NCBI RefSeq assembly: GCF_035046485.1
Contig: NC_085138.1
Span: 45,729,464 to 45,793,463, forward strand
Direction: 5' to 3'
Length of the DNA stretch: 64,000 bases
Origin: Aedes albopictus
Lineage: Eukaryota > Arthropoda > Insecta > Diptera > Culicidae
Below the pieces are notes generated by a model that made no database searches, was not told the DNA's origin, and saw only the letters and a program-made list of their open reading frames with translations. The translations under genes were made by a program, and so were the position numbers. Below are positions 56,401 to 64,000 of the stretch, piece after piece (positions within the stretch are counted from its first letter, which is position 1; each line of letters starts with the position of its first letter).

Positions 56401-57897
56401 GATCATTCTGGAAAGTTTGGCGATATTACTTTTTTGTCACCCGAACAAAAATTTTCCAAATAGCTTCCTTGAGAGTTTCTTCAAAGAAATTGCCATATAT
56501 GCGAAAATATGATTTTTTCGATATGTTCTCGGCCTAGCGGGCTAAACCGAGTATGCAGTCATCTTCTCATAAGTCTAATTGACGATTCTGGAAAGTTTGG
56601 CGATATTACTTTTTTGTCACCCGAACATTTTTTTTTCAAATAGCTTCCTTGAGAGTTTCTTCAAAGAAATTGCTATATATGCGAAGGTATGATTTTTTCG
56701 ATATGTTCTCGGCCTAGCGGGCTAAACCGGGTATGCAGTCATCTTCTCATAAGTCTTATTGACCATTCTGGAAAGTTTGGCGATATTACTTTTTTGTCAC
56801 CCGAACAAAAATTTTCCAAATAGCTTCCTTGAGAGTTTCTTCAAAGAAATTGCCATATATGCGAAAATATGATTTTTTCGATATGTTCTCGGCCTAGCGG
56901 GCTAAACCGAGTATGCAGTCATCTTCTCATAAGTCTAATTGACCATTCTGGAAAGTTTGGCGATATTACTTTTTTGTCACCCGAACAAAAATTTTCCAAA
57001 TAGCTTCCTTGGGAGTTTCCTCAAAGAAATTGCCATATATGCGAAAATATGATTTTTTCGATATGTTCTCGGCCTAGCGGGCTAAACCGAGTATGCAGTC
57101 ATCTTCTCATAAGTCTAATTGACCATTCTGGAAAGTTTGGCGATATTACTTTTTTGTCACCCGAACATTTTTTTTTTCCTATAGCTTCCTTGAGAGTTTC
57201 TTCAAAGAAATTGCTATATATGCGAAACTATGATTTTTTCGATATGTTCTCGGCCTAGCGGGCTAAACCGAGTATGCAGTCATCTTCTCATAAGTCTAAT
57301 TGATCATTCTGGAAAGTTTGGCGATATTACTTTTTTGTCACCCGAACAAAAATTTTCCAAATAGCTTACTTGAGAGTTTCTTCAAAGAAATTGCTGTATA
57401 TGCGAAAATATGATTTTTTCGATATGTTCTCGGCCTAGCGGGTTAAACCGAGTATGCAGTCATCTTCTCATAAGTCTAATTGACCATTCTGGAAAGTTTG
57501 GCGATATTACTTTTTTGTCACCCGAACAAAAATTTTCCAAATAGCTTCCTTGAGAGTTTCTTCAAAGAAATTGCTATATATGCGAAAGTATGATTTTTTC
57601 GATATGTTCTCGGCCTAGCGGGCTAAACCGAGTATGCAGTCATCTTCTCATAAATCTAATTGACCATTCTGGAAAGTTTGGCGATATTACTTTTTTGTCA
57701 CCCGAACATTTTTTTTTCAAATAGCTTCCTTGAGAGTTTCTTCAAAGAAATTGCTATATATGCGAAGGTATGATTTTTACCCTTCTTACACCCATAAGAA
57801 GGGTATAAATATCGCTCGAAAAACCGACTTTCGATCCGAGGCCCGGAGGGCCGAGTCTCATATACCAATGAACTCAGCTCGACGAACTGAGCAAATG

Positions 57898-57950
57898 TCT
57901 GTATGTGTGTGTGTGTGTGTATGTGTGTATGTGTGTGTGTGTGTATGTGC
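57898..57950 (+). repeat. (TG)n / TATG microsatellite
   Basis: Near-continuous TGTG with TATG interruptions, within the 57779-59344 element. Confidence 0.9.
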
Positions 57951-57978
57951 GTTACAAAAAAAAGTCACGCACGTTTCT

Positions 57979-58720
57979 CAGCCGTCTGTCAACCGATTTG
58001 AGTTCTCTTGGAAGCAAATGAAAGCTACTACATCCTAGTAGAACGCTATTGAATTTTTTTTCGATTGGACGTTTGGTTACCGAGATATCTCTCGAAGAGT
58101 ACTTATGAGTCATACATCTAAACTTTTTAAGATTTTTTACCAAGTGTATCATAATAAATATTTCGGCCGTTTGGCAATCGATTTGGGTTCTCTTGGCACC
58201 AAATGAAAGCTACAGCATCCTAGTAGATTGCCCAGAAATTTTATTTCGATTAGATATTTGGTTACAGAGATATCTTTCGAAGAGTACTTAGGATTTATAC
58301 AACTAAACCTTTTGAGATTTTTGACCAAGTGTATCATAATAAATATCTTAGCCGTCTGTCAACCGATTTCGGTTCTCCTGGCTCCAAATGAAAGCTACAA
58401 TATTGTAGTAGAACCCTATACAATTTCATTAGGATTGGACATTTGGTTATCGAGATATCTTTCAAAGAGTACTTGGAAGTAATACAGGTTAACTTTTTGA
58501 GAGATTTTTGACCAAGGGTACCATAATAAATATCTCAGCCGTCTGTCAACCGATTTGGGTTTTCTAAGCACCAAATGAAAGCTACAGTATCCTTGTAAAA
58601 GGCCCTGAAATTTTATTTCGATTCGACATTTGATTACTGAGATATCTTACGAAGAGTATTTCAATAAATTCTTTTTTATTATTATATTCGCTTGTTATCT
58701 TGCATTAGTTTTTGACCAGT
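57979..58720 (+). repeat. Four tandem copies of a 185-bp repeat
   Basis: GCCGTCTGTCAACCGATTTG-type starts lie at 57981, 58166, 58351 and 58538 (spacing 185, 185, 187). Each copy continues through CAAATGAAAGCTACA, GTAGA, ATTTGGTTACCGAGATATCT and CGAAGAGTACTT. Divergence between copies is about 15-20% by eye. The end of the fourth copy is approximate. Confidence 0.85.
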
Positions 58721-60071
58721 CTATGGGAAATTATTTTTCAAGACAAAGTGTATACTAGCAGGTTATTGTTTTCAATAAAATTATAAAAACAAATTACAAA
58801 TACACAGGAATTCTATTAAAACTAACAATATGTTAAATGAAAGCTTTGAATTTATATATTGTGGGAAAAATGCAAGAACCGGATAGCCAAAATAACTAGT
58901 TAATGCCAAAACTGATTTACATAGTAGGTAGATATATCATTTTTGTCCTTTATACACCATAACCATGAATACTAAGTACTTCGAAGCTTATTTATTCAAC
59001 TGATTAGGAGATATTAGACAAAGTGTATCTCGCTGATTTTCTTACCCATTTGTTAATCGATTCAAGATCTTTTGGCAGTTAACAAAAGATACAATATTCC
59101 AGAATATGTAAGCTATTTTTTTTAAATTTCATACAAGATTCTAGAAGGTGTCTGGCATTTCTGGTAGTTTAGTCCATGGTCCATGATGCTATTATGGAAA
59201 CCAATCCACTAGATGCCAAATCCACAATATTTTCTAGAACTTTTGGTCAATTACACAAAATAGCTATGTTAAATACAAATAATACAACAATAATTTTAAT
59301 AAGTGTAAGAAGGGTTCTGTTCACCATAAGTGGATTAAATCGGGTTTTTCGATATGTTCTCGGCCTAGCGGGCTAAACCGAGTATGCAGTCATCTTCTCA
59401 TAAGTCTAATTGATCATTCTGGAAAGTTTGGCGATATTACTTTTTTGTCACCCGAACAAAAATTTTCCAAATAGCTTCCTTGGGAGTTTCCTCAAAGAAA
59501 TTGCCATATATGCGAAAATATGATTTTTTCGATATGTTCTCGGCCTAGCGGGCTAAACCGAGTATGCAGTCATCTTCTCATAAGTCTAATTGACCATTCT
59601 GGAAAGTTTACCGGGACCGTTGGCGAAAGATCTTCGGAACTTGTAGTCACTCGCGACACGTTGGTTAGCACAGAGAAACGACCGTTTATTGAAACCACTT
59701 CTTGGTTGAAAACTACAAATTTATTGCTCGACCGATTTATTGCTAACTCGAGTGCGACGCGGTACTACGAGTGGTTGGTTTTAGACTAAACTGCCTCTCG
59801 TATTCTGGGCGATACGAGGAGGTCAGTGGTGAATATCTATCACGAGTAATGCCGATCAATAGCGATTGATCGGGGCTACCTGCATCTACCTAATAGGTTT
59901 GGCTGATAAACGATAGGGCAATTATTTAATGTGACAAAATGGGATAGCTGATGTTTGATTGTGGAACATGTTTTGAAGTTGCCAGACGGACCGACATTTC
60001 TGGGTCTGAACATTTGCCAAATACATTTTTTTCTGTGCTTTTAACACCCTTTCGATTTTTTTACCACAAAA

Positions 60072-60238
60072 GGTTCGTTCAAATATTACGTAACGGAAAA
60101 TTTGGCAATTTTAGACCCTATCCGCTATCCCTCCACCGCGTAACTATTTTTGAAAGAGAAATTTTAAAATTTTGTATGAACGGTAACACAGTGCTGGACC
60201 CCCCCCCTCATTGGCGTTACGTAATACTTGAACGAACC
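60072..60238. mobile_element. MITE (167 bp) with GGTTCGTTCAA TIRs
   Basis: GGTTCGTTCAAATATTACGT plus AACG on the left is inverted as CGTTACGTAATACTTGAACG plus AACC on the right, 24-bp TIRs with one mismatch and no gap. Non-coding interior with a CCCCCCCC run. Target duplication uncertain. Confidence 0.7.
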
Positions 60239-60336
60239 CAAAGCAGACTCCATACCTATCTCCGTCTCTAACGTGCTCAGAACAACTTTTCATGAATAAA
60301 AAAATTATTTTAAAAAATGTCCCGATTTTGTCAGGT

Positions 60337-60385
60337 ACCCGATTTTGTCAGCCCAAAATGCTACCAGGGGCTGACAAAATCGGGT
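60337..60385. repeat. Perfect 18-bp inverted repeat
   Basis: ACCCGATTTTGTCAGCCC (60337-60354) and its exact complement (60368-60385) with a 13-nt loop. A direct extra copy of CCCGATTTTGTCAG lies just before, at 60321-60334. This looks like the end of a transposon with GGACCCGATTTTGTCAGCCC termini. Confidence 0.7.
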
Positions 60386-60807
60386 CCTTACTGTACTAAA
60401 TTGCGAAAGTATGATTTTTTCGATATGTTCTCGGCCTAGCGGGCTAAACCGAGTATGCAGTCATCTTCTCATAAGTCTAATTGACCATTCTGGAAAGTTT
60501 GGCGATATTACTTTTTTGTCACCCAAACAATTTTTTTTTTTCCAAATAGCTTCCATGAGAGTTTCTTCAAAAAAATTGCTATATATGCGAAAATATGATT
60601 TTTTCGATATGTTCTCGGCCTAGCGGGCTAAACCGAGTATGCAGTCATCTTCTCATAAGTCTAATTGACCATTCTGGAAAGTTTGGCGATATTACTTTTT
60701 TGTCACCCGAACAAAAATTTTCCAAATAGCTTCCTTGAGAGTTTCTTCAAAGAAATTGCTATATATTCGAAAATATGTTGACCATTCTGGAAAGTTTGGC
60801 GATACAT

Positions 60808-61360
60808 CCCAATACATCGTCTATGGTCTCTGCTCAACATGGCCTTATGGTGCTAGCATGTGAGCGCCTCAGACCTTGTGACGGTACGGTTGCCCGCTTA
60901 CAAATGCGGCAGTTAATCTTTCAGGACGCGCGCCATCAAGCAGCTGAAACTGCACCACGCTTGCGCTGTATACGACGAGCGAGGTTTTTTGTAGTGTTGT
61001 ACTATTTACAACGGCGCGCGTCCTGAAGGGATTACTTCTTGCTACTTGTGATATGTGTCGAGGAATTTTGATGGAGCGTAATAATAGTATTATTATAAAG
61101 CAGATGAGCTTTCGTCATCATTGCGTCAACCGATATGTAAAAGTGCATAACATATGTCACAACAGGTCCTGGTCAACCATTAGACGAAACCTGAGTAATA
61201 GTTTTTTAAAGTGCATATTTCTGAGTAGCAATTTTGCAGGTGCATTTTGCTCGCGCGATGCAGCGGTACGATGCTTGTGATAGACAATGTTCCGCTGTAA
61301 ATATCATGATTGCTCGGGCTATTCAGCGGCACAGGTTGCTCGCGCACTTGCTCGCGCATC
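60808..61360. repeat. Right terminal module of the giant inverted repeat
   Basis: Reverse complement of 22195-22749, with near identity by eye. Subterminal TTGCTCGCGC motifs are at 61336-61345 and 61348-61357, with a TTGCTCGGGC variant at 61310-61319 and another TTGCTCGCGC near 61247, mirroring the left end. Confidence 0.85.
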
Positions 61361-61362
61361 TA

Positions 61363-62005
61363 ATTTGGGTTCCCAAAACTATCTTGTACATGAACCTTAT
61401 GTAAAACCGTTACACTACACACACACACATACATAACCTCGAAGTTTTTCTAGTTCCATTAATAATAAATTTGTATGGCTCCTCTGAACCACAGTTTGTA
61501 TTAGTTTTGATCGTAGAAATCTTGTTTTCCGTTGTCCGTTCCGTTTTGTATTATCCGCCTTTTTACCACACCTATATCCCAGGAATTCTCCAAGACCACC
61601 TTAACGACCCTGAGATCCAGGTGAACAAAAGAGGCCTTGAGCGCCCACCCCGGAAGCAGCCGACGGCTCAAGACCAGCAGCTTGGGGCTTTGGCAGGTCC
61701 CCGTCTGGAATCTGGCGAGCATTAGTACCTGGCTCGAAGAGACTCGTTTCAATTTGTACTGCAAAAATAGTTGAAAACTGGGGGCTGCGAATAGAATCAA
61801 AACGGTTGTCAAAATATCTCCATGCACCGCTGTCAAAATATCTCCGCTGAACTGCCACAGCTCCAACAGCTACTGTTTTTATGCGATTCCACCTAAGAGA
61901 AAAAGTATTGCAACAAGATCTTTTCAGAACAAGTCAAACAAGACATGATAAAGTGCACTGGGTCAGGTGGAAAACGAGGAAAATTCTAAAAAATGTTATG
62001 AGTGC
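61363..62005. other. Intergenic, no gene supported
   Basis: Starts directly outside the giant element. Short CA repeat near 61417. A GC-rich stretch at 61600-61740 gives overlapping frames of 84-121 codons on both strands, but with no splice sites or motifs I trust. GTCAAAATATCTCC is repeated at about 61807 and 61831. Confidence 0.35.
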
Positions 62006-62009
62006 ATGG

Positions 62010-62029
62010 TATTATTATTATTATTATTG
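62010..62029 (-). repeat. AAT/TAA microsatellite, 3' tail of the non-LTR element
   Basis: About six ATT units on the plus strand, lying at the 3' terminus of the minus-strand retrotransposon. Confidence 0.8.
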
Positions 62030-62335
62030 TTTATTTTTTAATTAAAAATTTAGAAAGAGGGAAAAGCCCCCTTGAGCGATATTCATTTCAAATCATTCTC
62101 AAAAGGGCGCAAAACCTCTTTATCTTTTCATAAATCATTACAAAAATAAAATATTTTAAAACTAATCTTAAGGCTCAAACGGAATTTATCCATCGCAGAG
62201 CCGGAATCTTGATAGTGGATCCTCAACCGAAAACCAGGCAATCCTCCATCGATTTTATATTTTCTTCAATCCTGAAAAAACAGAAAAAAATGCGAGAATC
62301 ATTCAAAATATAAAAAAAAACATTATGTTTAAAAA

Positions 62336-62740
62336 TCATACTAAATAAGAAATGTCATTTAAAAATCTATATAACAATTGCATATTTGGAAGAAATTTAC
62401 TTGCTAATATATCTCGAACAGACTCAGGAAACGTATCATGAGGTTTTTGTAAATTACTAAGGAATGAAATTCTAGGTATACTATATTTATTACAATTAAA
62501 AACTATATGATCGATATCCTCATAAAAATCGCCGCAATCACATAAATTTGAATCTTTTATATTAATGCGATACAAATGACTATTACAAATATAATGATTT
62601 GAAATAAGTCTTGATAATGAACAAATAAAATTTCTTCCAACAAACAATTTTTTGAACCATGAAGTGTGATTTACAATTGGCTGAATGGAATGACACCAAC
62701 GGCCTTTATCGCTGGAATTCCAAGAAAAGTTGCCAATCAT
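62336..62740 (-). pseudogene. Non-LTR retrotransposon ORF2: C-terminal Cys/His segment, frameshifted
   Basis: 134 residues in a different frame from the RNase H part. The two overlap at 62706-62740, where HDWQLFLEF in one frame gives way to SDKGRWCHS in the other. It contains LCDCGDFYEDIDHIVFNC, a Cys-x-Cys-x8-His-x4-Cys arrangement of the kind found at the end of I- and R1-type ORF2 proteins. A single-base indel explains the break. The ATG at 62740 is incidental. Confidence 0.75.
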
Positions 62741-63998
62741 GTAAAGATTTAGTTTTCAATATAGTATGATATTCAGAAGAAGCAATTTGACGATTATACA
62801 TAACACCACAACGAACACCTAATTTAGCCAATGTATCAGCTTGCTCATTGCCATATATAATAGAATGGGCTGGAATCCATACAAATTTGATAATAAACCC
62901 CTGACGGTATAAATTATATAATTCTTCTTTCAATTTTAATATGATATGATGTGTTTTAAAGTTAAAATTTATGGATTTGATAGCATTTAAACAGCTTAAA
63001 CTATCCGTACATATAATAAATATATTTGTAGTTAACTTTTTAATTATCGTACAAGTAAAATATAAAGCAGTTAATTCAGCAATGAATATTGAACAAGGAG
63101 ATTGTAATTTATAAAAATAAGTAGAAGTGTAATTATATATACCAAATCCAGCAACATTTTGAATCAATGACCCATCAGAAAAGTAAATCTGATGAACATC
63201 AAAACCAATAAATTTTCGTTGAAATAACGAAGATGCAAAACGAGGAATTTCGAAACTAGGAATTTGTTTTAATTCTTCATGGAATGATAAATCAATAATA
63301 GGAGTAAATGAATGGATATTAATATCAAAATTATGGAAATTAACTGAGGGAATCAAATTTGGCGCAATATTCAATGAGCAACAATATTGAAATGAATGTA
63401 ATATTCTACAAGTAGGATTTATTATAGATAAGCATTTCAAAATGTCAATTAATGGATGAATTTTATTGATACATTGTAACACAAATTTGCAATTTAGCTC
63501 GTGCAAACGTATTTTGAGTGGAACAATACCCGCTAGAACTTCTACAGATTTAGTATGAGTAGAGTTCATTAATTTTAGACAGATTCTCAAACTACGGAAT
63601 TGAATTTTCTCTAATTTAGAAAATTGTGTATGAGTTGTGCTTATAAAAGTGAAACAACCATATTCCAAAACAGAACGAATAGTTGTTTTATAGAGTACTA
63701 TCAAATCAGATGGATGTGCACCCCACCAAGTGCCTGTAATGGTTTTGAGAAAGTTTATTCTTTTTGAACAAATTTTTTGAACATGTTGAATATGTTTATT
63801 CCACAATAATTTTGAATCAAACCAAATTCCTAAATACTTATAGTCATCAACTTGTTCAATTTCATGACCATTGAGGTACAAATTAATACTAATGAGAGAG
63901 CGTTTACGAGAAAATAAAATAAATTTCGTTTTTGCTACTGAAAATGTGAAACCATTATTATGAGCCCAAGATCCAATGTTATCTAATGTGCATTGCAT
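62706..63998 (-). pseudogene. Non-LTR retrotransposon ORF2: RT C-terminal region and RNase H
   Basis: 430 residues open to the window edge. Residues 1-170 match the region after the RT core: SVAKTKFILFSRKR, YLGIWFDSKLLW, LYKTTIRSVLEYGC. Residues 270-395 are RNase HI with the four acidic residues in place: Asp275 (YFSDGS), Glu308 (AELTAL), Asp332 (CTDSLS) and Asp388 (GNEQAD), plus His378 in IPAHS. The domain cleaves the RNA strand during target-primed reverse transcription in elements that keep it. The frame stops at 62706-62708 in the middle of the protein; the next segment is in another frame. Confidence 0.82.
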
Positions 63999-64000
63999 AA

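Larger units (their letters stand above)
57779..59344. mobile_element. 1.57-kb non-coding element inserted in a satellite unit, with internal 185-bp repeats
   Basis: The satellite is cut inside the T-run of TATGATTTTTTCGATATG: left flank TATGATTTTT, right flank TTTTTCGATATG, consistent with a short T-rich duplication. The element starts ACCCTTCTTACACCCATAAG. It carries the exact complement GTGTAAGAAGGGT at 59303-59315, 29 bp before its end, and ends TTAAATCGGG. In order it holds a hairpin CCCTTCTTACACCCATAAGA plus AGGG, the GTCGAACTGAG-type module, a TG/TATG microsatellite and four tandem repeats. No coding capacity. Confidence 0.7.
59610..60402. mobile_element. Composite 793-bp insertion replacing part of a satellite unit
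   Basis: Left junction GGAAAGTTT|ACCGGGACC, right junction ACTAAATT|GCGAAAGTATG. About 85 bp of the satellite unit between these points is missing, so this is insertion with deletion or recombination. The first 460 bp are unassigned. A MITE (60072-60238) and a strong hairpin (60337-60385) follow. Frames here are not credited. Confidence 0.55.
41483..60807 (+). repeat. 181-bp satellite array, right arm (about 94 units)
   Basis: Same unit as the left array in opposite orientation. Diagnostic variants show higher-order duplications: the GCGAGC variant at 44290 and 48255 with a following set of shared variants, and the CCTAACGGGC variant at about 54560, 55279 and 56176. Two insertions interrupt it, 57779-59344 and 59610-60402. 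Repeated plus-strand ORFs (MIFSICSRPSG..., MTILESLAIL...) are unit translations, not genes. Confidence 0.95.
22195..61360. mobile_element. Giant foldback-like element (about 39.2 kb) with satellite-filled inverted arms
   Basis: The left end GATGCGCGAGCAAGTGCGCG is exactly inverted at the right end, ...CGCGCATC at 61360, and homology stops on both sides at a TA (22193-22194 and 61361-61362). Reading inward, both arms show the same order: terminal module, 181-bp satellite array, inner module. They run in opposite orientation around a core at about 35451-40757. Left arm about 13.3 kb, right arm about 20.6 kb; the difference is mainly satellite copy number plus two private insertions on the right. 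No transposase or other long frame is visible, so if this is a transposon it is non-autonomous. TA duplication is seen, but with 2 bp the support is weak. Drosophila Foldback and Galileo elements have the same kind of architecture. No homology to them is claimed. Confidence 0.7.
62010..64000 (-). mobile_element. I-clade-like non-LTR retrotransposon, 3' part, truncated by the window edge
   Basis: Minus-strand RT C-terminal part, RNase H, Cys/His tail, an approximately 300-bp 3' UTR and a terminal AAT/TAA microsatellite (62010-62029), the tail type of I-factor elements. The very AT-rich coding sequence differs from the other elements here. One frameshift separates RNase H from the tail. The catalytic RT core lies beyond 64000. 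Confidence 0.8.

Noticed and set aside
22932..60623. Dozens of repeated ORFs starting MIFSICSRPSGLNRVCSHLL or MTILESLAILLF
   Set aside because: They are translations of the 181-bp satellite unit. Each ends where the next unit changes frame, and they appear on opposite strands in the two arms simply because the arrays are inverted.
22176..61380. Longer target duplication TCCCAAAAC near both ends of the giant element
   Set aside because: The words lie 8-11 bp away from the element ends and at unequal distances, so they are not immediate flanking duplications; probably chance.
61471..61866. Overlapping ORFs of 84-121 codons at 61471-61866
   Set aside because: Both strands are open over a GC-rich patch, with no start context, splice sites or motifs to prefer either.

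Overview
This window looks like nuclear DNA of an Aedes-type mosquito, densely packed with transposable elements. The main taxonomic clue is an intact tRNA-derived SINE at 18163-18445 that I recognise as Feilai-like. Ty1/copia, I-clade-like non-LTR, hAT and TA-target MITE sequences and large satellites fit that setting. No bacterial, phage or CRISPR feature is visible. Very little of the 64 kb is host gene.

Layout. 1-1.43 kb: the 3' tail of a non-LTR retrotransposon, then a small two-exon gene (783-1431) of unknown function, probably the only complete host gene. 1.6-7.7 kb: a decayed copia pol region and several DNA elements, including a 937-bp hAT-type element with an 8-bp target duplication. 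8-15.6 kb: a 23-bp satellite with EcoRI sites whose six frames are all open; its orientation flips near 9.08 kb, and a small MITE sits in one unit with its empty site still readable. 15.6-20 kb: SINEs, MITEs, an unexplained ORF and the 3' end of a copia element (pol tail, polypurine tract, LTR start). 20-22.2 kb: signs of two divergent host genes around a 500-N gap, namely a minus-strand 5' exon plus coding exon and a plus-strand first coding exon with a splice donor.

The dominant object is 22195-61360. It is one enormous inverted-repeat structure of about 39.2 kb, flanked on both sides by TA. Each arm has a unique terminal module of about 0.55 kb, a long array of a roughly 181-bp satellite (about 62 units left, about 94 right, in opposite orientations), then an inner module of about 0.7 kb that repeats parts of the outer end. 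A core of about 5.3 kb lies between the arms. It contains only MITEs, a retroelement 3' end and a tRNA-like sequence, with no transposase that I can see. This has the architecture of a giant foldback element whose inverted arms are built of satellite DNA, and it lies about 28 bp inside the putative first intron of the 22052 gene. Insertions give an order of events: a palindromic MITE is present in both arms (older than the arm duplication), whereas a solo LTR (left arm) and two other insertions (right arm) are private to one arm (younger).

61.4-64 kb: unassigned intergenic DNA, then a minus-strand I-clade-like non-LTR retrotransposon (end of RT, RNase H, Cys/His tail, AAT-repeat 3' tail) with one frameshift, running off the window edge.

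Satellite copy numbers and array limits are estimates by eye. Family names are recognised by motif, not by database search.
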